Shown here: positions 33,203-46,201 of the stretch, piece after piece | How positions within the stretch are numbered: the first letter of the stretch is position 1 | How the letters are laid out: every line of letters begins with the position of its first letter | NCBI GenBank assembly: GCA_911728455.2 | Contig: OU452231.1 | Location: forward strand, 17,069,838 to 17,133,837 | Reading direction: 5' to 3' | DNA: 64,000 nucleotides | Origin: Marthasterias glacialis | Taxonomy: Eukaryota; Echinodermata; Asteroidea; Forcipulatida; Asteriidae | Made by a program: the position numbers and the translations under genes | The notes under the pieces: model-generated | Databases searched by the model: none | Told to the model about the DNA's origin: nothing | What the model saw: only the letters and a program-made list of their open reading frames with translations

Positions 33203-34660
33203 ATTTGTTTTTAGGAAGAGACTGAAAGAATGAAGAATGAAAACAGTGCAAGGCGCCTTCCGGATATTCTGCATCGGTAGAGAGCCATATTGTACATGCA
33301 GAGCTGTACGCCCCAAATCTGTCAAAACCGATATACGCCAAGCAACATTTTTCTGTCCACAGCAGTGTTGTTGCATTAAGGGAAAATATATTTCAACAGG
33401 GTTTTCAGGTAATGTGAAAATGGAATGGAATTGTGCATTTCAAATGTTATTTAGCGAATGTCAGCCCATCGGCAGAGTGAGACTAAAACCCTTTTCCCAG
33501 TGCTCAATATTAACGTAGATTAGTCTTTCCGATCACAACATCTGATTTGCCAGGCAATGTAGAATCCGTACAAGCTGGGAGGGAAAGGGGTGGGGGTTTG
33601 GCGCATCTTTAGAGGTTAATACATCACTGGGCTTTTTTTGAAGTTGTATGATCTCATTCCCATTGTCTAGTTTTCAATAAACACACGTGGTAACCAACGT
33701 TCCTTCAAAATGTTCACGTTAATAATATTTTTTTTGATAATATATTGTTTGCACATTTCGTCGAGGTAAAGGCAAAAATAAAACGTGTGTGTGTTTTTAA
33801 TATATTCTCGTTTGTAAATTAACGCAATTAAACTAAAATTGGTTTATTAAAAAAATAGTAATAATAATAATAATAAATAAATAAATAAAATTAATAAATA
33901 AATAACATAAAAAAGAAAAAAAACACCACTGGACCATAGTCAATTTGATATCTTGTAATCCCCCCCACCACCACCCACCCCCACCCATCACCCCGAAACG
34001 CTTCAGTAAACAGAAACCCGGAAATTCTATTCCCAAATCCACTCTAACGAATATCGGACACGAGACATAGTCTCCCCCTTGGGTTGGCATACGGAAATTA
34101 TTTTTGTACAGATTTTCCATCATTTCTTGAATTTTATTTTTCATATGTTCTTTTTAGAAACACGAGAAAGATCTCCCTTGAGAACAGACTGCTTTGAAGA
34201 AGGAGTTCATTTCTCTTCTTGATTAAGTTGGTGTTTTGTTCACGGCTCATTACATACAACATACAAGTCACAGGGAACGTAACTCCATGAATATTGTGCC
34301 CAGTTCTCTAGGCCTGAATTAATGTGATCATCCCTACAGCTACACTAATGTCTCCACACAACTTGGAATACGAGACGGACGTACATTACGTTGGTAATCT
34401 TTGTAAATAATGAAGGGGGGCTTGCTGGATCTCTCACATTCAAGAAGTCTTATGAATAATAAGTGACTAGGGTTTAGGCATTTCATGTTTGTGACCTAAT
34501 TTCGACAGAATTGATAGCTTGTATAGATGGATTTTTGGAGGTCTTGGGAACTCGGCAGAATCCCAGGTTGTGACGGAAACTCCAGAAGTTTCTTCGCACA
34601 CAAACATCGGCGAACATATTACATCTTCACACGAATAAATCAACAGTGGTTTATACTGAC
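33203..34660. other. No gene recognised; A/T-rich simple repeat at 33850-33905
   Basis: The run of AAT and AAAT units at 33850-33905 lies beside a C/A-rich stretch at 33960-33992. The frame 33237-33518 (93 codons) contains eight cysteines, but not in a pattern I recognise. Confidence 0.4.
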
Positions 34661-35029
34661 TTAAAGGCACTGTACAGGATTGGTAAAGCTGATAATGCAG
34701 TGTTCTTACTTTGTCTGATTCAATATAGACATGAAAAATCAAACCTGTAAAGATTTGGGCTCAATCCGTCGTCTGAGTCGGGAGAAAATAGTTGAAAAGC
34801 CGTGCACACTTTTCAGCATGTAAAAACCTTGTCTATAACTTCGCTTGTTACAACCGAAATCAGCTATTGCTTTTTTTTTTATAGGTTTTCAGATACAGTT
34901 TTCGCGAATATGACATAATTTCAAAGTAAAATGTTTCACAGAAAAATGTTTCTAGTACTCACTTCATAAACAGTAAGCTTCCAGACTGAAACTAAACTGT
35001 TTGTTATTACTTTCATTTAGTGTCTTTAA
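34661..35029 (+). mobile_element. TTAA-flanked non-autonomous DNA transposon, copy 2
   Basis: It starts TTAAAGGCACTGTACAGGAT and ends GTGTCTTTAA. It shares with copy 1 (4960-5303) the left block ATTGGTAAAGCTGA...TGCAGTGTTCTTAC, the middle block CTTCGCTTGTTACAACCGAA and the right block CTTCATAAACAGTAAGCTT. Both copies sit in the same orientation. It is 369 bp with no ORF. Confidence 0.75.
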
Positions 35030-35523
35030 AACAATTTTGCAATGAAAACGAACAGTGTCCGAAATGTTCAAAAAATTATAATAAAAGGGAACTCTTTTAA
35101 TTTTTTGTATGTTGTCTAAAGACAACATTGTGCTTGTTTTGTTTTGTTTTTCCTGTTACACAACGTCTTCCAATTGATGTCTAAAGGGAAGGGCTAAACA
35201 TCGAATGGGAAAGGAGAAGCTATGAAAAAAAAGAAGACAAACACTATTACGAAATCGGAGGACTATTAACGATATTGTGTCTAAGCTAAGACAAATTGAA
35301 TTTGGCAGGAAAGCACGGTATCATCGAGGAATATCAATATGGGGGGATTGCGTGAGAAGAAACTGAGATAACTTTGTTCTCATTTCCTTTTTGTTTTAAA
35401 CGAGAATGCAGAACAAGAATCAATCACTTAGTACTTCGACTTATATCACGTGATCTCAAGGGAGCGACAACTGAACTGAACGCGAATGTCAACATAATTA
35501 TATTTAATTACGGCACGTCGTCA

Positions 35524-35803
35524 TGTGCCCGGTAAAAGGGCGTAAGGCCTTACGCCCTTTTTACCGGGCACATAAAGTATTTCGTCCCAGTATTAAAAGG
35601 ACGTAAGCAATCAAATGGCATCTGAAATGAAAAAGATGGCATTATTGTTACATTTTTGTTGCTAGAAAAAAACTCATAAAACCTATAATAACTTTTGAAT
35701 GTTGGTCAGAATTTCTCGCTCAGTTTTCTTGAAACAAATTTCACACGATATGCTTACGCCCTTTAACGGAGAACTTGTCGTCACGTCCTTTTTCCCGGGC
35801 ACA
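35524..35803 (+). mobile_element. Second foldback-ended MITE family, 280 bp
   Basis: The left end TGTGCCCGGTAAAAGGGCGT runs to GGCC, then turns back on itself: arms 35523-35547 and 35548-35573 pair with only one extra T and no loop. The right end (reverse-complement TGTGCCCGGGAAAAAGGACG) is a single copy of the same terminus. This is the same layout as the 25206/50330 family with unrelated sequence. A frame reading across the right half on the minus strand (35683-35871) is fortuitous or derived from an older host sequence. Confidence 0.75.
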
Positions 35804-37911
35804 GTGTCAATGTTGGTCAAAGTTTCATCCCCAACAAAAAGAGAGCATTGTTTTTGTACGACTTTTTTCACAGTTTACTTTAATAATTTCTAAAGCTACA
35901 GTTGACATGGTGGTTGAATTAAAGCTGGAATCTTCCTCCAGACACAATTTACGCTTATTAACACTGTTACAAATCAACCAAAAACGATTGAGGATGTCAA
36001 TATAATGGGTTTTTCCATCTTCGTTGAACAAGTTAGTGCTCTCACCTTCCCTATTTAAAACAACATACGTCATCTGTTTGTCATCTTTTTGGGGAAAATG
36101 TGTCTTCAAACTCCCACTTAAACATGATCGCGGAGAGTGTGAGATTGATATGAAAAACAAACAACCCAAGCTGTATAAACATTCATCATTGATGGAAAGT
36201 CTGTATTTTACAATCATATCATTTTCTTTATCAGCCAATGACCGCAAAAAAAGTTGACTTGAAACCACTGTTTTTTTTTATCATTTTAAATTGTACTTTA
36301 TAGTACACCGGAATGTGCGTAATATGGAATTTGCATTGAATTAGGTGCAAATGATCGTGTTTTGACAACCATGTCATGTAAATAATAAAAAATAACAAAT
36401 TAAAAAATAAAAAAGGAAAAAAATAATTTACACCTCCTCTAGTTATATTTAAGTAAATGAATCAATAGCTAGCCAGAGATAATGTTTGTTTTTTATGCAA
36501 ACAGGCAAGATACAAAGCAATACATTATTGATTTTCAAAAGAGTATTAATTTCACCCAATCCTAGTTTTCAATAAACACATCAAACAAACAACCCCATCA
36601 AATCAGTTTCCTCTTAATGGCAATTTTGCACAGTTCCGATCATTTAGTGAGCTTTCAGATGGAAACAGACAATCTTTTCTCGCCACAGACCAATCCTGTT
36701 CGAAAATTCATTTTGTGTTTTTGTACAAACAGGTCAAGGGCGTACCGAGCCGTACTGGAACTCTCTCGCGACTATTCAGAACAGCATTTTCTTGTGGTGT
36801 GGGGGGGGGGGGGGCAAGCAGGTGAAAAGACATAATTGGGGTGGGGGCTATTTAATGTATCACACCAACTATTTGTACATTTGTTTGACCTCATGGGAGG
36901 GGGGGGCAAGTGGGGGGAAGGGTGCTGAGAGCCTCCTCTGGTTACGCCACTGCAAAACAGATGTTTAGGTTGGCATTTATGCACAAACGGTTCGCCTGGC
37001 CAGAGGTTTAATGATTGTGTATACGGGTTTTTAGCAGGTGTCTGTATCCCAGAGCAATCAAATTAATCGTCACACTAATGAATCTTCTCACTGCTTATGA
37101 AGGGGCGGGGGAGGAGAGAGTATGGCGGGGCTTTGGAGAGCTGTCATGTTTCATCACCAAGAAAGCGGCATGGGAATAGGCTTGGGGCAACATGTTATCA
37201 ATCCATGGCTAGCAACGATGTGCCGGGAGCAATTTGCCTGGAAATGTCCATGTAAGACGTCATAGGTAATTCTACAGGGTGCTATTTTTCACGCACATCG
37301 AAATGAATAAGCAAGAATTCTTACAAAATAGTGGTTATTTAACAGATGTTTAAAACAAAACAGAAAGGAAATGAAAATATACATCACACGATCTTCATTG
37401 AATGTGGGCATCGCCTCGTGGTCATGAATTCATGGACGTTTAATCCAAAGTTGTTTTGAAATTCATTTGAAATTTTAAATAAATCAATATAGTAAATAAA
37501 CGTTTAGTATATTTTGCAAAAAAACAACAACATGTTTTCCTGAATTCGAACGTGGAACGCATCATCGTTTAAATTATTCAAACAAGTTGCTCATTGCATA
37601 CTATTTAGCTTCTCAGCTTCATCGACAATTTCTGTGTTTGTTTATGTAGGCCATATTTGTTGCATTTGTTTAAATTTCACTTTCTTTACAAAAGCATTCC
37701 ACTGCATTTCCTTACAGGCAAGGTACCATGTAGGCTATAGAAAATAGGCAATTTTAACATTAGGAGTGTGATGTCCGCATAAATCAATATATTGTGGAAA
37801 AATAAGCCTGGATTAAGTTCTGATCATCGAGAAAGGAACACGGACAATGCCCTCATCTCTTCCGCTCAAAAGTTTGAAAAAAGACATCTAAGATTGTACG
37901 TATTTTTCCTG
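35804..37911. other. No confident gene; one unexplained minus-strand frame
   Basis: The minus frame 35825-36268 is 147 codons with ordinary amino-acid composition. A second minus frame in another phase (35683-35871) overlaps its downstream end, as a frameshifted old coding sequence would. I recognise no family, and the overlap with a MITE argues for chance. G-runs lie at 36801-36814 and about 36898-36918, next to a reversed CAGTGGCGTAAC motif at 36941-36952. Confidence 0.35.
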
Positions 37912-38178
37912 GCTCTGTACACTTTGTGCCTGCAGAAAATTCGGGCTTTGTGGCTCTTTTGTAATGTGATGTAATGAGTAACATGAGTGGCGTAAAAAAA
38001 AGTGAAAACATTTTTTCGTACTTTATTCACCAACTTGTTTTTAGTGAGCTCTGTACATTTTGTGCCTGTATGAAATTCGGGCTTTGTGGCTCTTTTGTAA
38101 TGTGATGTAATGAGTTACATGAGTGGCGTATAAAAAATGAAAACATTTCTTCCTACTGTATTTATAAACTTGTTTTTC
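37912..38178 (+). repeat. Two-copy direct duplication, period 136 bp
   Basis: Copies 37912-38043 and 38048-38178 share GCTCTGTACA, TTGTGCCTG, the long block TTCGGGCTTTGTGGCTCTTT and GTAATGTGATGTAATGAG, ending AACTTGTTTTT. The central block resembles part of the element at 17517-18056 (GTGGCTCTTTTGTAAACATG), so the duplicated unit may derive from that family. Confidence 0.85.
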
Positions 38179-39359
38179 CCTCTCTCTTTAGTTTCGAAAT
38201 ACAGTATCCTTATTCTGTTTATGGGGTCAGGTCACGTGTGCTCCCTGCATCCGAAAGAATCGGAAATCATCAATATTCAGCCTCAGCAACTTGGTTTTTA
38301 TAAGATCTGGACAAATGAACGTTCTAATAATTGCCTTGCTGCCCATCACAAGACCAAAGTGACCACTCGAAAGTGGCAGTGAAGACGGGAAGAGCACCTG
38401 AACCCGTCAAACAAGTGAAATATTACCCCGGGGCCCATTGCCACTTTACTCCCGAGGACTGAAACAGGGTTTCCCCCCTCCACAATTCCCTTAGGAACGG
38501 TAGCTTGAATACTGATAAATGATACTCCTATGGACGCTTCTTCTGCTTGATTACGTCTTGTGAGGTTATTTGTTTCAAGTGACGGGACATACAAGTCATT
38601 CCCCTCCAAGCGGGGTTGGAGAAAAACTCAATCGTAAAAGGTGAAATCAAGCGGGTAAGTCTACAACAGCAAAATTAAATTGCATGAGATAATAGATTTA
38701 ACACAAACTCGGTAATTTCGCCATTCACGTCAAAGACTATCTTTTCACAGAGGCTCAGATATCTTCATGATGCAAACTTGATTTTGTCGGGCAGTTTGTT
38801 CCGCCAATGAACTGTGCACCAGCTTTTAAGTCTACACAATCGACCTTGAGTTTCGTTCGTTTAGAAGGGTCAGTATTGAATTAGAATTGAAATCACTACA
38901 CCTTCAAAACTGGCAGCTGATTTTTATCAAAGTATTATATGACTTGCGCTTATGACTAAGATCCAAAACAAATACTTCTTTTGTTCCCCACATGTCTGTA
39001 AATGATGTTCGTCTACTGGTACAATCTACTCTGGAACTTTTGATACAATGTTTTAGAAAAAGGGATCTATGGGGCAAATTCGGTTTTGTGACGTACTTAT
39101 ATCCCAGTAGATAGAAACCATACGAATTGGAAAGAAAATTGCAACTATCTAACCTCACATCAAAACGATAAGGTCAAAACAACATTGTAATTGACAAGCT
39201 GGGAAAAACTAACAGATTAAAGAAATATTGCATATGAGATCCGTATAGAATTCGGCTATCCAATGCTCTTTTGCGCTTGAAATAATTTGAAAAAATGCTC
39301 TCAAACCGATGTTGTTAGTTTGGAAAAAATAGGCCTACAATGGATTTGGAAAACAATAA
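38179..39359. other. No gene recognised
   Basis: A GC-rich stretch at 38420-38480 includes CCCCGGGGCCCATTGCC. Nothing else stands out. Confidence 0.45.
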
Positions 39360-39780
39360 TTATCTTGTACGTACATGATAAGTTAAAACTTATCGTGTAC
39401 GCACACGATAGTTTTGAACTTATCTTGTATGTATCCGATGAGTCCAAACTTATCGTGTACGTACACGATGATTATTGTGTACGTACACGATAAGTTTTGA
39501 CTTAACGTGTATATACACGATAAGTTTGAACTAAAGGTATACGTACACGGTAAGTCGTACACAAGTGTACGTACACAATCATCATGTACATACATAATTT
39601 ATCGAGTACGTACACAATAAGTTGAAAATTATCGTGAACGTACACATCAAACTTATCATGTACGTACACGATAATTATCGTACGTACACGATAACGTACA
39701 TAATAAGTTTTGACTTATAGAGTACGTACAAGATAATTATCTTGTACGTACAAGATAACTATCGTGTACGTACCGACAAG
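39360..39780. repeat. Tandem array of palindromic units centred on GTACGTAC
   Basis: About 13 irregularly spaced units, mostly 25-35 bp apart, each a near-palindrome of the type TTATCGTGTACGTACACGAT followed by AAGTT. Variants have CTTGTACGTACAAG, GTGTATATACAC or GTACGCAC at the centre. Each unit can form its own hairpin, and the cores are alternating purine-pyrimidine. Because every unit is self-complementary, both strands read as repeated Tyr-Val-His-Asp peptides; these are not coding evidence. Confidence 0.93.
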
Positions 39781-41067
39781 AGTGAGACTTTTGTTATTCA
39801 CGTGGCGGTAATACGCTTCCATAGTTACACACATGCTCTATACGGTTTGATTTTCCCACACTAATGGGAATTTGTCATCAATGAAAAACATTTCTATTCA
39901 TTTCGAAGCGAATTTGATCAGCCTAGACTTGGAGCGAGATCTTAATTGGATTGTTGAAGGAGAATATAAGGCGATCTTTTACCACAGATAGAAGAGTTAT
40001 AAAATGTCACTTGAAGACAAGTGCAGTTTAAGTAACAGATTGAGGGGATGAAATAAAGGGATGGCAAATGCGGTGGTATGTTGTTAATAAACGGCACTGG
40101 CCGCCGCTGGGTATGCGCACTGAGGAGAATTTACGGAAATGGCAATGCGACTCGGAACAGGAAGTGAATTCAGGCCAATCCCATACTGAGACAGTACGGC
40201 GACACTAACGAGGACAAGTTTTGATCAAGTCTATATATAAATGAATAAAAATGTTGAAGGAAGATTCACGCGGTTTTAGTAATTGAATGCCGCTTTAAAG
40301 ATGCTACGCCAACCACCGTTATAACTGAAGCCATGTACTTCTATGAAGACAAAATGAGTGCATGGTTGATCCACGCCAAATCAAAAATTCATCTCAGATA
40401 ATTGGTTCATACCAAGGGGCCTGCCCTGTTTTCCAATCAGTCTCGATTAAGTCTGAATTTACCATTTCTCACATGCTGTAATAACTATTAGAGCAAAAAG
40501 CCTTTCCGGACCAAGGCCACCGTCCCCAAGATAAAAGTATCCAATAAATTCCCCCATCTGCTCTTCCCGTTTAGCAATGCAAAATTTGTGTTAACCTTCT
40601 CACACGCACCTAACTCCCCAGACCTAAACAGATGACGTATATATACTGAAGGGCCACGGACAGACGAAGAGTGTTAGATATGGTTCATAAATTTGATGAA
40701 TCAGATGTTGATAAGATAGATATCACAAAAGTCATTGCCACATACGTGCGGTGTAGTGTGATAGTTCTGTTATACAGCCCCAAAACATAAACAGACGTGG
40801 ATGGAAGAAGATACCATAGAGGTCATGGCCAAATGATGAGATGGATCAGTCACGTAGCCCAACCCTAAAACTGCAAAATACATCGATGGGCCAATTACCA
40901 CACATGTCATGTCCAAACGAAGGAGATCTTATTAAATAGTAGGAAGCCGAGACCGGCCTTGATGCAGAAGACACCACATAGTTTAGGGAAAAACAAAGAG
41001 TCTGGGGTTTATGTGGCCCAAAACTTAAACATCAGTTGAAGGAGATACCAAAAGGTGGTAATGATCT
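39781..41067. other. No gene recognised
   Basis: A stretch at 40090-40220 is somewhat GC-rich, with no open frame above 60 codons. The remainder has no supported feature. Confidence 0.45.
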
Positions 41068-41243
41068 GGGCCCAACTATACATAGAGCCGCTTAAGCAAA
41101 AAAATATTGCTTAACATTTTCCTGCTAACAATAAGCAGGATACAAGTAACAGATGAAACATGTAGTGGCTGGTAACCTTATGCTGGTAAGCATGCTATAC
41201 TTAGCTACTGTCTGTGCTTAAGCAGCTCTGGGAAGTTGGGCCC
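41068..41243. mobile_element. MITE-like element, 176 bp, GGGCCCAAC ends
   Basis: The left end GGGCCCAACTATACATAGAG pairs with the right end (reverse-complement GGGCCCAACTTCCCAGAGCT). Both then carry CGCTTAAGCA or TGCTTAAGCA. The interior has further AAGCA/TGCTT pairs. Confidence 0.85.
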
Positions 41244-41482
41244 TGTATGTACCGAAAACCGTATAAAGACGTAGGTGAACAAGACTCTAAGCGAAATCAT
41301 GCAATCATGTTCATGGCAAAGATATCCCAAAGTTCATGGCGAACAATTAAAAATACAATGGAACAGATCAAATACTCCAGAAAATATGAGCTCAAATCAT
41401 TGATAACAAAATATTTTAAAAACAAAATAAGTAAACAAATACAAGAAGAAAAAAAAGTTAATTACATTCTAAAAACTCATGA

Positions 41483-41625
41483 TTCAGAATTGACCCGTAT
41501 TCCGGCTCGCAGGGAGCCCAACCCATCTCTGGTGTCAAACAGACGCAGAATCCAAGTCAAAATCCCACGTTTTAACATATTCCGGGTCAGTCCCCACTGG
41601 ACCCTGAATCCGCGTCAATTCTGAA
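41483..41625. mobile_element. MITE-like element, 143 bp
   Basis: TTCAGAATTGACCCGTATTC at the left is inverted at the right (reverse-complement TTCAGAATTGACGCGGATTC). Just inside, CAGGGAGCCCAAC and CACTGGACCCTG further extend a loose fold. It overlaps the end of a 136-codon plus frame, which is therefore not a gene. Confidence 0.8.
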
Positions 41626-42841
41626 CCGGGACTTTTTAGAGAGTATAATGTACAAAGTATGATTGATCGAAAACAGATATCCTTCAAGAGTTTTTAAAAA
41701 AAAATGAAGGTAAAACCATTATTTTCATAGAAACGAATTGCAGGGTAACAGTCAAAAATAATTTCAACTGCACTTCCGTGTGGCTGTTGGTAGGATGCCA
41801 CAGCTTAGTGAGATATCCTCGTCAAATAATCCAGTACCTTTTACAAAAGGATATCAAATTAAAAGTAATTGCAGTTACGACATGAGTATAAGTGAACCAC
41901 CAGCACAAAAAACTGCCCCCATTTTTGTGGGTGGTTTGAAGAATTCAAATAATTTCACAGCAGCATCATGGGATCTCCCTTCTCGGCTGCGATTTCTGTT
42001 TTATGTTTGACTTTCAGACCTAGAAAAGAGTTTACTGTTCAGCATTGTTTTCAATGTCACAATTTTATTTCATTACAGATTGTGAAACTCGCTTGAAATT
42101 CAATTACTTTAAAGTTTCCCCTTCCGATATTTGTTATTGCATAGATTGAAGCCTCAAGCTGATCATTATTGAACCGATGACCTCCCAGATATATTCCATT
42201 GCAATTTCCCCGCAAGGTTTTACAGTAATTCTTAATTTTATGTAAAAATTTCAAAAGGTTGAAAGATGTCAACTGTTTCTGGAGGATTACGATTCTTTCC
42301 ATTCCCAATGTTTTAATGACACGCAGTCCACCAACTTGTGAAAAAAAACTCACATGAGGTGCTGGTTACGTTTTACATAAAAAAAACCCACTGATTTTAG
42401 GTTTATGTTTTGTCATGGATTTTGTGCGCGTTTCTTTGTGTTCATTTTGAATATTTGAATAAGTGTTGCAGAGAAATGTTTTCTTTCCATAGTGCAGTAT
42501 TCCAGAAAGTAATGATTTTTTATGGCAGTACTTGTATATAGTTTATAACCTAACGTAAAAAAAAGATTACAAATTTAATGTTTTTCAGTCATATACTATC
42601 TTACCTTAACGCAAGAGTCACTTACGGCTCAGTAAAATCTAGGTCTACTAAGGTGAGACTGCTGGTTTTTAGAAGCACTAAAAACAAACAAACGAACAAA
42701 CACCCTTCACAGTATTTATTCTAGGAAAAGACTGGCAAATCAAACAACCTCAGATAATCAAAAATCATTCACTTCCATTGCATTTTGATCAACATAAGCA
42801 CCTATACAAACATTGCAAGAATTCAACTTTCCTACACGCAA
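41626..42841. other. No gene recognised
   Basis: Short frames only. The minus frame 42057-42353 (98 codons) has no recognised content. Confidence 0.45.
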
Positions 42842-43045
42842 GCATAGGCGTATGGGGACTCTTTGGTCAAGGAGGAGAAGCAGAAGGGTTGATTTGCCCG
42901 AAATACACAGATAAAAACACAAGTACTGATTTATAGGTAGAGGCCTTTTTTGTCTTGCTTTGCGTGAATTCCCCCCCCCCCCCACTGTTTTGTCCGAATT
43001 TGGGGTGGGGGCAACTGCCCCTGCCACCGGTTTATACCCCTATGC
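42842..43045. mobile_element. Possible MITE-like element with short inverted ends
   Basis: GCATAGGCGTATGGGG at the left and TATACCCCTATGC at the right are inverted copies with one mismatch over about 13 bases. A C-run (42970-42983) lies inside. Only the ends support it. Confidence 0.45.
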
Positions 43046-46000
43046 CCGCAAGAGCACTGTCTAACTGTGGACATGTCCTTTCTAATAATGTCGACTTGGT
43101 TGCATATCGGAAAGGTGTCGACAACACATACACACTGATCAAAGTACACCGTCACATTGGTGAGGACTCTGTTATCTTTTAAAGGAACATTGGACAGCAA
43201 CACAATTTTAACTCGAAAATACACGATAATCAGGAGTTTTCTTGGAAAGGTGAATTAAATGAAATCCTCAAGTTTGCATTAGACTCACCGGACAATCAAC
43301 ATGTTAAAAGTTTAATCGAATTCGCCGCCCCCGTTTGAATGAACACACCCGGAAATGATTTTTTTTGGGTTTTGTGTACGGACTTTCATATCGAACATAA
43401 TTTGAATGTGGCATTCGCAAATAGCATGCAGCTGTGGATTGTGGGCCTTTAAATGCCTATTTTCTCAGCTTTGACAATATTTCAAATGTAATTATTTCTC
43501 TAGAGAATTGATCCTGGTGTTTATTTCATGATTAGTAAGGTTTCAGACTAAAAATAATAATTCTTTCCGTTAATTGCAAATCTTGTATTTTGTCTTCAAC
43601 TGAGAATCACCTTTTTTTTATAGAAACAAAATAGCATAAAAGAAAATCAAGCCTTACTGAAATTATCATTATTATTAATATTGTTATTATTTTATTCGTA
43701 ATATTATTTTATTTTGGAATGAGAAATTGTTTCTAAAAGTTGTTCAGGTAAGCAATTCACGGTATTTTGCGATAAATGTCCACCCTGTGCTTTGTTATGA
43801 AGAGAAATGATCCACTTTTTTGCAATGGGGGAGTAATTTAATATCCGACACGACTCCTTTGACGTAAAACGTCACACACGAACTAGTTGTTTGACTCTAC
43901 TAAACTTGTCCTTGTGTTATAGGTCGGCAAAGGTGTAAAGGTGCGTTGGCCTCTGTCCATATACTTTACAAGCAAATATATGTCAGGGTTTTAAACGGGC
44001 ACCGACCCCCCCCCCCCCCCCCCGAAAAAAGACTAAACTCCCAACTCCCTATTTTCTCTGTAGAAGTGCATGGATATGAGCGTCTTTTATTACCGAACAT
44101 TTTTTTTTTTTTTTTTGAAGTAGTGATATTGCATTTAACACACTCAAGCGAATAAACCCGCTACAGAAGCGAACGGATTTGTCATGTACGTGACCGTAAT
44201 ACCGTCATCACCTCGGCCGAGGCTCGCACGGCTGCGAAAGTACGAGGACTGGCTTGTGTAAGATATAAATCTACAGCTTCTACGGGGGAGGGACACACTC
44301 CCCGGGGGAGGATCGGGGGACCCCTTGGGACCATGTTTACTCGCTTGAATTATGCTCGGGGTCTTCAAAAAGGTGGCGGGAAAAATGCTGTCAGAGGGAA
44401 AACATGCCTGAGATAATTGGTCCCTATGCTGCGACAAGATGATTGAATTATCGAAACTGTGCTGTTTGCTGCTTCGGTTTAAAGACCTGTGTTTTATTGT
44501 GTACGGTTTAAAGTATCGTTCTGCATGGTTTGTAGTTGATGTGGTTAGTAGTTTATGTATATAATATGCATGTAGACAATCTTGCTTTACCTTTATATTT
44601 AAAGGTAAACCTGGATTTTCTGAGCGGTCGCAGTGAAGTGTTGCGTGTTGTAGCGTGGCTAATGTCGTTGAAGACAATTATTTGCGCCACACTATCATGA
44701 GGAAATAGATATGTACTGCCTCTTTTCCTGGCGTCAGGAAATTCCATCTCTGCAGAGGGTTTATGATATATCCTTTTAAAGACTGTTATCACACTGCCGT
44801 GGACAACTTGTATGTTGTTACCACTCACCTCTAACTACAACTTCAGATCACAAATCACAATCAAAGAAATGTTGTCACATTTGGGTTGAACGGAAGACAG
44901 TTTAAGTTAAAAATGGCCACATCTGAGGCTGGCCTAAGACGCTAAAAGCATTTCCTCCGTTGAAAGTGCGGACATTTTGCCCTTTTACGTGGGGCTGTAT
45001 CTCTCGTGCCACCAAAGAACCCAACATTTCCCACAAGACAGTGGCCAGTTCTATACTGACGCTATGCCTGCCAACTGAAAAGTAACACAGTGACGTCTTG
45101 CCAATGACAGAAACATGTAGAGCATCCAAGGACCATGTGATACAAATACTGTTTGCAACTTAGTTATAAAATAATACAATTGTTTTGCGAAAGATTTTGC
45201 TCATCAGTGGTCTACTGGTGCCGGGTTGTGGTGTTCCCCTAACAATTTTTATTTTTTATTTTGTTTTCTCTCTCCCCCCTCCCCCTATTCGCTTTAGTGG
45301 TTGAATAGCTTTGTCTTGGTGCAATTTTTACCGTTTCTTGTTTGTTTGTTTGTTTGTTGTTTTTTGATGTCGTGTTTTCTTTGTTGTGGTTTTGGACCGT
45401 TTTGTTTGTATAATGGCATTTGGAAAACAACTATAGTTAGTAATTAAGTTTACTTTTTTGTAATCCTTCCTTTTGATTGTTTACGGTATTGTTCAATTTT
45501 TATGATAGTTTTTCTCTTGCCTTTTGTATAATATGTTTTTTATGTGTACTGTAAGTGTAATGTTTTTACCTGTGAAATTAATCAATGAAATTATATGAAA
45601 TGATATCTCCTTTCCATTGGGTTTGATATACAGCGTCCCTTTATGTGTGTCATAATCAACGTGTGCAGTGTGACATGTACTTTAAAAGGGTAATTTGACC
45701 TTAGCATCATGAGTGCTACTTTGATAAGAGGAATGGTTGAATATGACCCATCTTAATGTGTTTTCACGAAGATTCTCCAGCATGTCATGGACAAGAGCTA
45801 TACGAACAGGAAATCAACCAAGTTAATATCTTACGGCGATGATCTGCTTGATTGTAGAGTACCGTGTAAAAGAAAGACGTCTCTGCCAACGTCTAGATCA
45901 TCCAGTATGAAGACTCGACTTCGACAAACAACATGTAGAAGAGAACTCAATTGTGGTTTTTGATCGCTATAATTACTTTCTAGATATTCACAACTGCGGT

Positions 46001-46200
46001 ACATTTGAAATCAAAATGAAACTCATACAACACTGATCGAAACGTCGAGTTATTTCCACAACCAAAAAGAACTCATCGGAGATTATTATCAAGCCATACT
46101 GTATATGACTTTCATCATCGTTAAACATAGTTTGGAAATCCATAACAAAGGTGCTTGAGAAACAGACCCCCACCCGACACCCCCCCTAAAAAAACCAAAA
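43046..46200. other. No confident gene; repeat fragments
   Basis: A TTAA-family core (TTTGACAATATTTCAAATG through CATGATTAGTAAGGTTTCAG) lies at about 43450-43570. A C-run at 44008-44023 and a T-run at 44101-44116 are simple repeats. A 177-codon minus frame (44144-44677) has Ser/Thr-rich composition and no recognised domain. The T-rich stretch 45240-45600 with TGAAATTA-like repeats near its end looks like an old LINE 3' UTR, but weakly. Confidence 0.4.
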
Positions 46201-46201
46201 A

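Noticed and set aside
35825-36268. 147-codon minus frame followed by a second frame in another phase, as in a frameshifted old gene
   Set aside because: No family recognised, and the second frame runs through a MITE end. Left as unexplained sequence.
39360-39780. Coding repeat (Tyr-Val-His-Asp) on both strands
   Set aside because: Both strands read alike because units are palindromes; stops and frame changes interrupt it.
39360-39780. CRISPR array of palindromic repeats
   Set aside because: Spacers are only a few bases long and degenerate copies of the repeat; no cas genes.
41214-41624. 136-codon plus frame
   Set aside because: Its start lies within one MITE and its end within another.
44144-44677. 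177-codon minus frame, the longest non-LINE ORF
   Set aside because: No recognisable motif, low-information Ser/Thr-rich composition and no splice or promoter context. Length alone is not enough in 64 kb.
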